Shown here: positions 32,438 to 44,380 of the stretch, in pieces | Layout: each line of letters starts with the position of its first letter | Numbering within the stretch: the stretch's first letter is position 1 | The notes under the pieces: model-generated | The model's input: the letters and a program-made list of their open reading frames with translations, nothing else | Databases searched by the model: none | Told to the model about the DNA's origin: nothing | Assembly: GCA_024195265.1 (NCBI GenBank) | Contig: JAJLRJ010000001.1 | Location: forward strand, 6,367,857 to 6,431,856 | Length of the DNA: 64,000 nt | Reading direction: 5' to 3' | Source of the DNA: Dendrophyllia cribrosa | Lineage: Eukaryota > Cnidaria > Anthozoa > Scleractinia > Dendrophylliidae | Made by a program: the position numbers and the translations under genes

Positions 32438-32872
32438 AGGCAAAGATGTATTAAACGGACCCCTCTACTATAAGCGGACAGGAGCATCGAATCCGTATTC
32501 AGCGGACCCCTCTATTAAGCGGATGCGGACACCAAAGTTAGGCCATTCTGTTACACGAAACCTGTATTAAGCGGGCATTTCAAGTGTTTTTAGAATGCAT
32601 TTTTATTAAAATGTGGGATAACCGTCTACTTCAAAAAGCGCAATTTCAAGTAAAAAGTAATTCAACTCGATACAGACAGATGCGGCCTGGGTTTATGAAT
32701 TAAATTGTGATGAAATCAGTACGTGTGGGTATAATAAACGTGGAAATATAAGAGAATTAATAATTAACTACTATTGAACAATGTATCAGAACCTGTATTA
32801 AGCGGACACAGTGTATTAAGCGGACACTAGCGAGGGTCCCGAGGGTGTCCGCTTAATACAGGTTTGACTGAA
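32438..32872. mobile_element. Element with AAGCGGACA termini, pogo-like?
   Basis: Right end TCCGCTTAATACAGGTTTGA then CTG. Left end is a decayed ACAGGCAAAGATGTATTAAA. Internal GTATTAAGCGGAC units repeat. The end sequence resembles common Tc1/mariner-pogo MITE termini; this is an inference. Confidence 0.5.
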
Positions 32873-32960
32873 GTGGCAGTAGCAGTAGTAGCAGCAGCAG
32901 CAGCAGCAGCAGTAGCAGTAGCAGTAGTAGTAGCAGCAGCAGTAGCAGTAGTAGTAGTAT
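32873..32960. repeat. (AGC/AGT)n microsatellite
   Basis: Imperfect trinucleotide run of about 29 units directly abutting the preceding element. Confidence 0.92.
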
Positions 32961-33109
32961 ACAGTGAATCGCTCCGAGCCGGACACCCTCGGGAGCATCT
33001 CTTGTTTTCCGCATAACAGAGGTGTCTGTTCTATATAGAGTTTAGATACAAACAGGCAAGCGGAATACAGCTAAAACCAGCCGACCACTGATGTCCACTT
33101 TATAGAGGT

Positions 33110-33312
33110 ATCCGCCTTACAGGAGTGTCCGCCTTGAGTGTCTGTCTGCCTTACAGAAGTGTCTGTCTTACAGCGCTGTCAGCCTTACAGGAGTGTCTGC
33201 CTTACAAGAGTGTATTTCTGCCTTACAGGAGTGTCTGTCTTACAGGGGTGTCTGTTTTACAGGGCTGTCAGCCTTACAGGAGTGTCCGCGCGCCTTACAG
33301 GGGTGTCCTCCA
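33110..33312. repeat. CCTTACAGGAGTGTCTG imperfect tandem repeat
   Basis: About nine units of 17-25 bases. The 79-residue open frame across it is repetitive and not a gene. 33313-33900 shows no gene. Confidence 0.8.
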
Positions 33313-33902
33313 TATAAGAGAATTGTTTGTACTGCAGATTTTTATTAATATGTTTTGCCTTTAATGCGTTCAAAATGTAATCTTTTTCCAAGTGCAGTTG
33401 TCTTCCTACAAAGCTAATGTGAATAATTATGCAATATAATTAATATAGTTATATAGTTATGCAATCCATATAATTAATATAACCAGTCGTTTATGATGAC
33501 TTTACACCAAAATCACAGAATTTATTTCTAGGTGTGCCGCTGTTTTTATCTAGTTTGTTTATTGGTTAATCAGGTTTACTTCTGTTTATATTTTTTTGCA
33601 GCACAACCCATATCTAAGTGATTGTTATTAAATCTATTTTTCAAAAAGTTATTACGTAGTTGTTGGCATAAGACCGCCTAGAAACCTAAATCGTATAAGA
33701 TGTGACATTTCATTATCAGTCCTGTGCAACTAGTTTTACTGCAAAAGTTGCATTCAAATGGTCTCATTGCTGGAATAAGTGGAGCGTTCACAACGAATCC
33801 CATAATTCGGGATTTAAAGCCACTCAAATGTGAACTTTATCGCGAGTTTTGTTTGTTAGCATGCCTTTATCAGTATTTCAGTTCAAATGGTCTTTTTCAA
33901 TT

Positions 33903-34020
33903 AGTCCGGGATACAGGCAATCGAACGAGCATTTAGTAAAAGCTACTTAAAAGGATATGTGCTCTTTTCCATTTAGTCCGGGATACAGCCAATCAAACGA
34001 GCCCTTAGTAAAAGCTACTT
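33903..34020 (+). repeat. 72-bp direct duplication
   Basis: AGTCCGGGATACAG...AGTAAAAGCTACTTAA occurs twice with a 72-base period. The second copy's TTAA took the next insertion; the first shows the empty site. Confidence 0.82.
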
Positions 34021-34484
34021 AAAGTGCCTATCACCCCAAGAAAGTTATTTTCAGAATCAACTCTATGTACATTGAATAGTTGAATGGTAAAATATTTCTT
34101 GTTTTGAACGTCGTGTTAGTGAGTTATAGAGATTTGAATTTACAAAATGCTAATTAAATGACGTCAACCCGGGAACACTTATTATACAACTACTTGTTTA
34201 CACCTCCAAGTAATATTTTTTTACGAATCAATTGACTATCCACAGTTTATTTTTACTATTTATCAAATTATTTATCCTCAAGCTGTAAACTGCGCATTGT
34301 AAATTGGCGTAGAAATAATGGAAAATTCCCGGTTTGACGTCATCTAATTAGCATTTTGTAAATTCAAATCTCTATAACTCACAAACGCGACGTTCAAAAC
34401 AAGAAATATTTTACCATTCAACTATTCAATGTACATAGAGTTTATTCTGAAAAAAAAAATTTCTAGGGGTGATAGGCACTTTAA
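34019..34484. mobile_element. TTAA-flanked foldback element
   Basis: TTAAAGTGCCTATCACCCC to GGGGTGATAGGCACTTTAA; arms of about 155 bases. Flanks reunite to match the upstream duplicate (GCTACTTAAAAGGAT), proving precise insertion at TTAA. Confidence 0.88.
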
Positions 34485-34517
34485 AAAGGATGTGTGGTTA
34501 CTATTCGTATCAATAGA

Positions 34518-34718
34518 GCGGTTTTCAATTGAGTGCCGAAAGTAATTTCGCAATTGCTTTGGTTTTGCATTGACTTATTCGCACGCGTTATCTCGCACTT
34601 TACGCCGGCTATCTGTATTTGTTTTGAGTTCTGATTGGGTCATGGAATTATCTGCGTCTGTTGTGATTGGCCAAAGCGATTACTTTGGATTTGGTTTTAC
34701 GACACTATTGAAAACTGC
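34518..34718. mobile_element. MITE family with GCGGTTTTCAAT ends, copy 2
   Basis: GCGGTTTTCAATTGAGTG to CACTATTGAAAACTGC, containing GCAATTGCTTTGGTTTTGCA. Shorter relative of 2533-2982 and 53772-54062. Confidence 0.75.
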
Positions 34719-35318
34719 ACTAATAGTAATTAACAATAAGTGTTTTTAGTTTACAATTTTTCAACTGAACAACATGTTAAACAGTTTCAATGGACAATGT
34801 CCGTCAGTTAATCTTTCCATCCAAAGAGTCAAACTTGAGTCGTGTGATGCTTGTGGCTCTAGTGTTAAGCGGCTTGTAATAGATGATTTTAGAACCGTAC
34901 TTTCCAGTAGTACCGATTGTATTAAAGTATTTCATTAAGTGAAGTTTAAGAATGATCGGCACCTACTTCATCTACTTCTACAAAATTATAGCAATGCCAA
35001 GACGACAGTTCATGATACAGTTTGTTTTTGTTGTTGTTGTGACCCTTCATTCCGGCATTTAAACTGCGGTGTCCGTAGCGACAATAATGGCACTGTAAAA
35101 ATTAAGGAGTAACGCTACTCCCCCTCCTTTAGACGGTAGTCCATCACAAGGATTCCTCGGCGACAGTTTGTTCTTGCACCTCGGTGAAAGAAGACACCAA
35201 GGAAAAAAGTAGTTGTCCAAGTGTACAATTCAATGAGAGGCACCTTCGGAAATCGCATTATATACGGATTTCCTTCTTGTACACAGGGAACTTCAATCCC
35301 TGGTAGTTAAGTGCAGTA
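34719..35318. other. Probable 3' flank of the receptor gene
   Basis: Lies downstream of the minus-strand receptor stop. No separate gene or clear polyadenylation signal could be assigned. Confidence 0.4.
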
Positions 35319-37952
35319 TTAATTCTGGCAATCAAAACTGTTTTCATTTTCATTAATGGGCCGAACCCTCATCTGATGAATTTTTGTGGACAACTTGAAG
35401 TTCGATGTAAATTGTCCGATTTCAGCTTTCATGAACTCGTTTGTATTCTGCTCTGGGTGAAGCAAAATGACGAAAAGTTTTGGTGCGAAAACGCACAAAA
35501 GCAGTCCATATGCAGTGACCAGGGCAGTCGTACAGGCCACGATGGTCGTGTAAAATCCCTCTAGAGACGAGTCAACGGGATAATATGACACCCACGAAAT
35601 TAGCAACACGTACATGGCCAGACCGATGTATCTTGTTTCGTTGAAATTCTCTGGGAGTCGTCTGGCTTTGAAAGCATAAATGGCGCATACCAGGGAGAGA
35701 AATATGAAATAGGTGAACATGACTGTTCTAAGCACTTTTCCAACGATTGTCCTAAAGGGCACACAGGTGTTGAATATGTGAGTCTGCGGTCTTATTTCCT
35801 GGTGTTCGTATGGGGGATCTAGTGCGAGCCACAACACCGTCAAAATGACTTCAACGATGTTAAGGGCAAGGACCACGAGGAACTGGCGTTTGCGGTCCAC
35901 GACGTAGCGTTTGAACCAGTTAGGAATGATGTCAGTTTGAAATGCGCGGACCAGACGGTTTGTCTTGAGGAAGAGGATGGACACACAGGCCGTGTTAATA
36001 AAGTACCTCCAGGGGTATACGATACAGCATAAAGTTTTCGTGGGCTGAGCAAGATGGAACAACGTAAGCATGAAACACAGTGCGATTGCGAAAAGTAAGA
36101 GAAAGCTGAGCTCGCGATTGGAGGCCTTCACCAAGGGGGTGTACTGGTTCTTCAAGAAAACCACGAAAGTCACGCCCGTTACAAACAAGCCGACTGCCGT
36201 TAGAATCGAACATACTACCGCAGTGTTGTCTGTCCATTGGATGTTGATAACTGGCAAAGGCAGGCAAGCTGTACCTTCTGAGTTGGACATATGTTGCTGT
36301 GGACACTCCGTACAGTTGGGGGAACTGTACCGTGTGCTAGTGCTTCCCACAGGACACTTGATGCACTCCCAGCAACAGGACACTGTGGCAGTTTGCTTGG
36401 TTCCAGGGGGACAGCTACGGCTGCACGTGGACATCGGAGGCACAATCTCCTCATGGCTCCACTTGATCGCTTGGCTGTTCATTGTGAGGTTGACACGAGT
36501 TCCTCCTGTCCATGTCCCCACCTTCACGTTTTCATAGCGGTCTTTCTTTTTCTGAAAGTTCACTATATCATATGACGAAGAAAGAGGATCTCCATTTCTA
36601 GTGAAACCTATCTGCCCCGTGATTCCTCGAAAGCTTACGTTTCTGAGGTACAGAAGCGTGTCCTCGGGTTTGATGTTGGCATTCAGCTTTGGACATTTTC
36701 CATTTCGCAGCAGTCCTCGAGGCTCTTTACACTTGAAAAGAGAATCCAGTGCGTACGCAAGGGCATAAATAGCGTCGGTAAGGTAGGGGATGAACGCGTT
36801 GTGCAGTTTGGAGAAGGCTCGCTTGTCTACTTTTGTGTGATCATCACACGCTTCTTTGGAGCCATAAGTACCGGAACAGTTGAAGTGGTTTGCCCAAAAC
36901 TCATTCCACCACGGATTGGTGCTTTCTCTGGTGTCTTTTACTGTGATTTCTTTAAGATGCTGCTCAAATGGTTGGTCTGTGAATAGGTATGGCCTTATTC
37001 CTAATGCTCCCTTAAGGATCATAGAGTTTTCTTCCAGCACGTCAGGACTTATAACTGCAATGGCTTCGCTGATAAGAAATGTCCGCCCTTCCAATCCCTG
37101 CGCATTCGCCTCTTCCAGAAATCGTTTCGCGGGTTCGTAATTGCTCCAAAGTACGACCACTTTGATGTTTGTGGCCACTTTAAGTTTTGTCACGATTGAT
37201 TTTATTTTCCCTTTGTACCCGGAGCGTGTGAAGTACTCCGAAAACGCGATGCAGAACGTCTTTCGGTCATATGCCTCTCTTTCCAGTGCGCGCAAACCGT
37301 ACCGTCCGTAGGAATGATCAACGGCCACCGCTGCAATGTAAGTCCATCGATAGTACTCTATAATATCAACCATAGCTTTAGCTTGCTCGCCGTCCGGTGG
37401 GATGGTGCGAAAAAACGTGTTAAAATAAGGTGAACTCAACTCTTCGCTAGTCGCGAAAGGACTTATAGTTGGAATGCCAGTCACCTGAAGTAAACTAGAA
37501 ACTAGTGTGCTGCTGCTTGAATCTTCAGTTCCAATAACCGCAGAAATGGGCGCTGTTAGATTCTTTACATGGATTGTAAGCTGTGATTTGAATGCATCTT
37601 CATATATTTGTTCTTCGTACAGTTTATTCAGATAATTGCCCTTGACGAAGTCGTGCGCCATTCTCATGGCCAGTACAGGTGTATCGCAGTAGTCTCGGAT
37701 GTCAAAACCCAGCGTCACGTTTGGCAGCAAGTTAGGATCATTGTTTATACGCTCGATTGCAAAACTGATGGCCTCGATGTATCCAAGGCCAAAAGCGTAA
37801 AACTCGCCGCATTTATCGTCCGCGTTTTTGACGTGAAGTGGCAGTATAACTCCCAGAGTGACGTTGCCTGGTTTCAAGAATCGTTTTGGGCCAGAAGAAG
37901 CTGGTGAAAAGTACATCAAAAACCAAAACAACAGTAGACGAATTTGGGACAT
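35319..37952 (-). CDS. Class C G-protein-coupled receptor (calcium-sensing/metabotropic glutamate-like), single exon
   Basis: 877 residues in one uninterrupted exon. Residues 1-21 are a signal peptide (hydrophobic LLLFWFLMYF). About 30-490 is a Venus-flytrap ligand domain, with SSSSTL near 146-151, ATSEELS near 167-173 and RTIPPD near 182-187 at positions that in the family line the amino-acid pocket. About 505-565 is the nine-cysteine linker (STCSRSCPPG, CCWECIKCP). About 575-835 holds seven membrane segments, then a short tail of about 45 residues. Family members sense amino acids, calcium or odorants at the plasma membrane through G proteins; the ligand here is unknown. The start is the only ATG giving a signal peptide. 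It is intronless, unlike vertebrate relatives, whose extracellular domain spans several exons. Confidence 0.93.
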   Translation of the reverse strand: MSQIRLLLFWFLMYFSPASSGPKRFLKPGNVTLGVILPLHVKNADDKCGEFYAFGLGYIEAISFAIERINNDPNLLPNVTLGFDIRDYCDTPVLAMRMAHDFVKGNYLNKLYEEQIYEDAFKSQLTIHVKNLTAPISAVIGTEDSSSSTLVSSLLQVTGIPTISPFATSEELSSPYFNTFFRTIPPDGEQAKAMVDIIEYYRWTYIAAVAVDHSYGRYGLRALEREAYDRKTFCIAFSEYFTRSGYKGKIKSIVTKLKVATNIKVVVLWSNYEPAKRFLEEANAQGLEGRTFLISEAIAVISPDVLEENSMILKGALGIRPYLFTDQPFEQHLKEITVKDTRESTNPWWNEFWANHFNCSGTYGSKEACDDHTKVDKRAFSKLHNAFIPYLTDAIYALAYALDSLFKCKEPRGLLRNGKCPKLNANIKPEDTLLYLRNVSFRGITGQIGFTRNGDPLSSSYDIVNFQKKKDRYENVKVGTWTGGTRVNLTMNSQAIKWSHEEIVPPMSTCSRSCPPGTKQTATVSCCWECIKCPVGSTSTRYSSPNCTECPQQHMSNSEGTACLPLPVINIQWTDNTAVVCSILTAVGLFVTGVTFVVFLKNQYTPLVKASNRELSFLLLFAIALCFMLTLFHLAQPTKTLCCIVYPWRYFINTACVSILFLKTNRLVRAFQTDIIPNWFKRYVVDRKRQFLVVLALNIVEVILTVLWLALDPPYEHQEIRPQTHIFNTCVPFRTIVGKVLRTVMFTYFIFLSLVCAIYAFKARRLPENFNETRYIGLAMYVLLISWVSYYPVDSSLEGFYTTIVACTTALVTAYGLLLCVFAPKLFVILLHPEQNTNEFMKAEIGQFTSNFKLSTKIHQMRVRPINENENSFDCQN

Positions 37953-40440
37953 TTCTGTGCGGATGTAGAAAGCAGTTAACTTTCAGATACATTAGATCAT
38001 AATGTCAAACCTATGAAAGAAAATAAACGGGAATCAATAGAAATACATCATCTGTCCCTATTTAAATACAAGTTATTTCTGTCTTGTCGGTTTTAAAATA
38101 CTTTAACGGGGCCTTTTGGCTGCTTTCAGTTTAACGAGAAGTTCATAAACGCCGACAATAAATCAAAAGAAAAGGTATCTATTTTCAGACGTTTCATGAA
38201 CTTACCAGCAAGACACTATTCCACTAACACCAAAACGGCTAAGCGTTCACTTTGAGAGAATTTACAGAGAGATATTTGCAACTGAGTAATCAGGACTTTC
38301 TTTAAGCTTTCTGTTCGAACAAGACGATTTCAAGAAAATGATCTCCACCTCTTTAGGATGTCAAGTTACTACTGCGATAGTTCAATTTACCCTCATGCAG
38401 GTGTTAAGGGTACTTGTGTAAACAGCAGCGACGAAAAACTGTCAAAGCTCATTAGAGAGAACTCAATGAAATTTTTAAAGCGTTTACCTTCTCGCTAAAC
38501 AGTTAACTTTGGCTCTACATGCAGCGAAGATGTAATGGTACTGTGACAGTAAGTGAAAATTAATTAAAACCGACGAGTAATATACAACAAGTAAATTACT
38601 CCTTTTAACTTTTCGCTTACACGCAGATAACACTTTTTGGAAGAAGATTACATTTTTAATTCAAGGTTGAATAAGGTTGCGCTGTTGGTGTTCTTATTTT
38701 TTTTAGCCAAGTTGCCAAACCCTTCGCGATATGATCAGTGTCATTACCCCTAGTGCACAACACCTTGGGGTTTTCTTTGTCGTTCGACGGGGCAATAGTC
38801 AAAGCAAATCCCAACCACCAACGTTGGCTCAGTTCTAGCGAAAATTACATTTCACTTTTGTTATGTAAATGATTTTGTCTGACGTTTGTCAGCCAGCAAT
38901 CGAAATTCAAATTGTTTGTTTAGTTTCAATTTTTCAAGATCTAAAAAGTGCATTGGAAGACCTTCCGCGCCATTTGTGACATAATTAACCAAACTGCACC
39001 TTTACTCGGAGTTTTTCTTTATAATACGGTTTCGAAGTTGGTTGTCTTCAACGTCTTGTTATCTTCAACAGAAACTTATTTACCTTGAATAACTATAACG
39101 ACACAATCAGTTGAGTCGACACCAACTATCAATACTTTTTCAGTTCGTTTCCATTTTAATGACTCCAGTTAATAGTGTTCAGAGAAGCGGGTTCTCTTTT
39201 AGAATAGCGGCATGCAGAGAACCTTTTAACACTTTTTTCTTTTGCATTAATTTTCCCGTTGGTAGTTTACATTAAACTGCGGTTCTTATGCTGTTAGGGT
39301 GAAACCATAACAACGTGGATTTATTTCTTATGTCATTAGACTGGTCAGGTTGAATGCCGAGATGACTTGCTTTTTTCGAAAGTTAGAAAAAGCATTTCAG
39401 TGTAACTAGGCTGGTCGCAAGCAGCCATTCACTAAGGGAAATGGACTGGATCCAATGTTCCGCAAAAAAAAATTTTCTTCGGAGCGCGAGAGCGAGAACA
39501 CCGACTTAAGCTTCGAAGAAAGAGCTCCTCAGTGATCGCAGGTTACAAAAGTAGTCGCAAGGAGAGGTTCCATTTAACCGTAATTTTGTTTATACACGGT
39601 GAGTGGTCCAAAGTGTTTCTTGGAAAACACTGAGTACTGAATAAAGAAGGGAAAGTTCTCGTTTCCCTGTTAAAATATCCGTTCGACAATAGGTGGCCGG
39701 GAAAACAAAATAATTAATTTACCTAATCATAATTGTGGAAAATATATGCCAGTCAGATTTCGGAAACACTCGCAATAATATAATTTCCTAGTTTTAGATA
39801 TTTATTCTTTTAATCGAGGATCTTAAGCATTTGGTCTCCGGTCAACAAGTCAGAAATTATTATGTGGTATTTTAAAGCCATCGGTAGATTGGCTTAAATT
39901 CTTGATTCTTATTAGTATCTATTACTAATAGAAACGTTTCATTTCCGCATCGAGAATCGAATGGTCGCACTTAAGGCACTAAAAGTTGTAAACCTATTAT
40001 GTTCAGACAATTTTTAAAAAAGTGATGCACTTTTTTTCTGATAAATTATTAAGAAAGCAAAATTAAAGCATGCCTGGGGATGTGTATAAAAATATTTACA
40101 AATATGTCTTATCTTCCAAGGAAAAAACATTTAGCGGATTTCCTTTCACTATTTTCCCTTAAAAAAATATGTGGAGAAGGAGTTTTTTGCTTAAATTGTT
40201 TTATCCTGAGTGTGTAGTGATGTTTTATTTTCGCCGGACGAGTCTCAGCGGTGTCAGAGTGCATTAAACTACCGAGTATAGATTTTAACGCAGTTTGAGA
40301 GACTCGGTTTTCTTTTTCATCGGTTTGGAGCGTGCTTTTCCCATTTGTCCTACATGTCCGCCGGCACTTTAACTGATGTAAAACAGTGCGGTGAATAACC
40401 GGGACAAGCTGCAGGGAGCAGTTAATTTAAAAACTGAAGA
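37953..40440. other. Receptor upstream region; no gene seen
   Basis: About 2.5 kb without a convincing exon. The receptor promoter should lie at its left end, but I could not identify core elements. Confidence 0.4.
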
Positions 40441-40531
40441 ACCAAGCCAGTTAACCCTTTAACTCCTAAAAGTGACAAAAATCAAAATTCAAGAAAAATT
40501 TCAAATTTCATTTTGTAAAATACTGAAAAAC

Positions 40532-40800
40532 AAATGGTACCATGCAAAAGTACTGCTGATGAGGTTTCATTTGAATGGTTACACCATAGGATTTCATCAA
40601 CAGACTCAAAAGTTAGAATAAATGGTACCATGCAAAAGTACTGAGCACTGAAGGGGTTTCATTTGAATGGTCACACCACAGGATTTCATCAACAGACTCG
40701 AAAGTTAGAACAAATGGTACCATACAAAAGTACTACTGAAGAGGTTTCATTTGAATGGTCACACCATAGGATTTCGTTGACAGACTAAAAAGTTGGAACT
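40532..40800. repeat. 88-92-bp tandem repeat, three units
   Basis: Units begin AAATGGTACCAT at 40532, 40620 and 40712, each with GGTTTCATTTGAATGGT and GGATTTCATCAACAGACT. A single inverted relative is at about 52870-53030. 40801-41796 shows no gene. Confidence 0.85.
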
Positions 40801-41803
40801 ACATTACATGTCTCCATAATTGACTTTGGACGAAAAAGGGTTAGGAAACGTACCTTATCGCTCTGTCGTCCATCAAAATATTTTGGGGGGAAGAAGGCAG
40901 ATGGAAAATGGTTCTTTGCTAGCCTTCAGACGATTTCAAGCTGTATTAAGATATGGAACAAAGCGCGATCCCGGAGGCAAGTAGGAGCGGGAATTCAAAG
41001 ATAGAAGTACAAGATGCAAGCTCTATCGCTGCGGGGAAGAGGCAATCAAGGCAATGATAGATTTGGTTTGTTTGATGTTGATCAACACTGTCTCTTAACC
41101 ATTATATTATTCTAAATTAAAGCTAAACAAACTACTTTCACTGCCGCCGGAAGAACATTGCTTAGATCTTTAACACATTTCTTGCTCACGTCTTGAAAAC
41201 ATAAAAGGATTTCAAGCTAAACATAGAAACAAAATGAGCCTGCACCTTGAAAAATAAAAACGTTTTTTTATGGCTTTGTATAAGACCTCCGGTTGAGACA
41301 CAACTGTGACAAACTTCAGAAATTCCATTTCATAATATGCGCTGTAAACACTTCAGGGTAGTTATTTTGGTACAAACTTAAGTTTAATAAATTGATTAAA
41401 ATTTCTCCCGCTGAGCGAAGTCAGCGCTTTTCCAAACTTTTTAAAAGGTTTGCTTGGTGTTACAATTCCATGAGACAGTGCTTTTAAAATCGTTTTAACC
41501 ATTTTACAATTGAAAGTAAAAAAGAAAAATGGCAAAAAAACGTCAGTCGCGAAAAAGGCCATTAAGTTAAAAAAAAAAACATCACATCTGTATTCTATAT
41601 AATAAGTTAAATCAATCTATACCTACATTATGGCTGACGTATTATTTAAAAGGACGTTGGTACCAATTTTTTATGCGCTTCCTTACTGCGCAAGTAATTC
41701 ATGCCGCAATGTCACGCCACGTCATGTACGAGCGCGCGCGCCAAGGAAATCTAAACACATCAATGGCTGGTAGCCATTACTGTTAAATTTGCTTAGATTT
41801 AAC

Positions 41804-42334
41804 CACAGGCTTCCCAAGCTCAAAATTCGTCTTTTTGATGTGTTTTTGAGAGCCCTTTCGGGCGGCCGACTCTACATACGTGGTGTATGCGACAGCTTGT
41901 GTACATAGAGAAATGTATGGGAAAATCACGGATTCTCTAAAATTGGGTAAATAACTATCTATTTTGAAATAAAGTTTACCTACCTCAAATGTGTCGCTAA
42001 CTTGTGTCTTGTACCGAATTTGAAGCCATTCCGACGCCATTTTGCGAAGTTATTCGAAGTCTAGAAGGGGAGACAACGACTTCGAATAACTTCGCTAAAT
42101 GGCGTCGGAATGGCTTCAAATTCGGTACAAGACACAAGTAAGCGACACATTTGAGGTAGGTAAACTTTATTTCAAAATAGATAGTTATTTACCCAATTTT
42201 AGAGAATCCGTGATTTTCCCATACATTTCTCTATATACACAAGCTGTCGCATACACCACGTATGTAGAGTCGGCCGCCCGAAGGGCTCTCAAAAACACAT
42301 CGAAAAGACGAATTTTGAGCTTGGGAAGCCTGTG
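41804..42334. mobile_element. Foldback element, CACAGGC ends, 7-bp duplication (copy 3)
   Basis: 531 bases, CACAGGCTTCCCAAGCTC to its complement, flanked by ATTTAAC (41797-41803 and 42335-42341). Arms of about 255 bases are near-identical mirrors around an ~18-base centre. Each arm reads outward from ATGGCGTCGGAATGG as an open frame starting MASEWLQIRYKTQ. Confidence 0.92.
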
Positions 42335-42341
42335 ATTTAAC

Positions 42342-42864
42342 ACGCTAGGATGATCGATAACCCCTATTATTTTGTTTGCTGAATCTGCTTCTTTACCAAT
42401 TTTTTTACACAAGTGAAAAAATGAAAAAATCTGTGTTGCGTGTAAGGTTGAATTTTTCTATTTATTATCAACGCGCCAAATAATTCTTCTTAAAGGTCAA
42501 GTTTACTTGAAAGGATGACATAAGTTGAAATTATTTACTAAATAGACCCACTTTTAAGTATTAAAATACCTAAAATTCGAGTAAGAAAGTTTGTTTCTAG
42601 TGATTCATCCTCAGAATATTTACTAACTAACAGGCACTGAGACCATGTTAAGTTACGAGTGTAGATTAAGTAAAATGTGGGTATTTTTCTTTTCTTATAT
42701 CTCTAAAACGTATTCAGTGACTCCTCAATTTTTTGGTATTTCTGTTGTAAACGTTTGGAAAAATTTAAACTGAGCAAAAACTTGTCTATTCTTGGTTTTC
42801 ACATGACGTCATAAAAATTAAAAAATCTAAAGTATACGCCCTACAAAGTTGTTTCTAACATGGT
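42342..42864. other. No gene seen
   Basis: AT-rich, short frames only. Confidence 0.4.
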
Positions 42865-43350
42865 ATGTGGATACAAGTGTTATAATCTTTCACGAAAGGT
42901 TTCAGGTTTTAACGATGTTTTGCTTCCGATTTACAAAGGTTTTAAATGTGTCACGCAATGCGTCACGCTATTTCAGATAAACCGCGAAAATAAACAAAAT
43001 TGAATCAGCTGAAAGTTATTATTTGCATTATAAGTGCTTATAAGCCGAGTTAATTGAGCTTATAGCAAATACAATATTTTTGGATGTGATTTTTGGTGTA
43101 ATTAAGACTTTGAATTTTTGGCCGCCATCTTTGTGCCCCTTGAGTGGGGCACAAATATGGCCGCTCCATGCATTTCTTACTAAAAATATCTAATACTCGT
43201 TCGCCTATAACTCTTGAACGAAATGCTTTTGCGCTTCAAAATTTGGCCAAGATGTGTAATTTTAAACTCTCTACAATTTCATAAACATTTTGGATTCGAA
43301 ATCTATGTTTTAATGCTTTTGAATTTTGATATGACGTAAGTGAAAGACAA
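42865..43350. repeat. Dispersed repeat, copy 2 (copy 1 at 1880-2455)
   Basis: Same ordered blocks as copy 1, with a ~150-base segment around 43000-43170 not seen there. Confidence 0.6.
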
Positions 43351-43526
43351 GAATAGAAAATTTATCCAACAACTTAATTTCGCGACATGTAAAGGTCGAG
43401 ATTTCGCAAAAATTTAGGATACATTAGAACATTTCTAACTATTTGCCTTTTCGAGATTGCAAAAAATGTGTACTTCTTACATGTGATGCAGATCATAACA
43501 GATCTAGCAAAATTATAGTAAATTAC

Positions 43527-43786
43527 CAGAAACCCATAAGTGGGTTGAAACGTGTAACACGCATTCACAGCTTCCGAATATTCATTTTTTGCTTAGTACC
43601 ATATTTGGAAACCCCTCGGTCCCTCGAGATTGGAAGCAAGTTGTTCTAGCGAATTGATTGGTTAATATTTTTATCTTGATTTTCCAAATATGGCTGTTAC
43701 AACCTCTCAACAAATTGAATAATTGGAAGCTTGTTTTGAAGCGTACAAGAGACAGTTGCACGTTTCAACCCACTAATGGGTTTCTG
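43527..43786. mobile_element. Foldback element with CAGAAACCCA ends
   Basis: CAGAAACCCATAAGTGGGTT faces AACCCACTAATGGGTTTCTG. AAATTAC flanks both sides (43520-43526 and 43787-43793), again a 7-bp duplication. Confidence 0.75.
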
Positions 43787-43849
43787 AAATTACCTTTGAG
43801 CTTAGGAGAGATTCATCCGCCGACTCAATAAGAATTGACGTGTGAGCGG

Positions 43850-44360
43850 GGTAAAAATAGAAAGAACCGCCTTTCTGTTCACTAACGGCTGTAACATTTA
43901 AATACTTAAAAGTTTTTTTCTTCGAAAAAGTCATTTTTTTCGGCCACCGTTCTTTCAGGCTACAACAGCCAACACTGAGGATTACAATTAGCTCACTTTC
44001 TTTGTTGAGCCCCAGGCTATTTTTAATAACGTAACTTTATTGCTTAATTTTAAATTTTAATGCTTTAAAACTGTCATTTTCCAAGTAGGAAACAATAGCA
44101 GTGACAGTTTTAAAGAGTTACCGAGTATCAATAAAAGATCGTTTAACAGGGAGCACACAAAAAAAGAAAGCAATAAAACTGCCATGGAGACATGAGGTGT
44201 CGAGATAAAAGGACCGAATGAACTTATCACTTTTATGTCATGCTTATTTCTGCGGTTTGTAAATATGTTCTTTTTTGTTACTTTTTTTCTGAAGGAAATT
44301 TTGACTGAGTTAAAACTGAACCTTGCAGTATATCAGCATTCGCGCATCCTCACCTTTCTT
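43850..44360. repeat. Old segmental duplicate, block 1 (partner 55770-56215)
   Basis: Ordered shared blocks: TTTTTAATAACGTAACTTTA, ATAAAAGATCGT, GAGTTAAAACTGA, CTTTCTTTCG and TGTCCGTTCTTCGT. No exon is identified. Confidence 0.6.
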
Positions 44361-44380
44361 TCGCGTCCGTTCTTCGTTTA

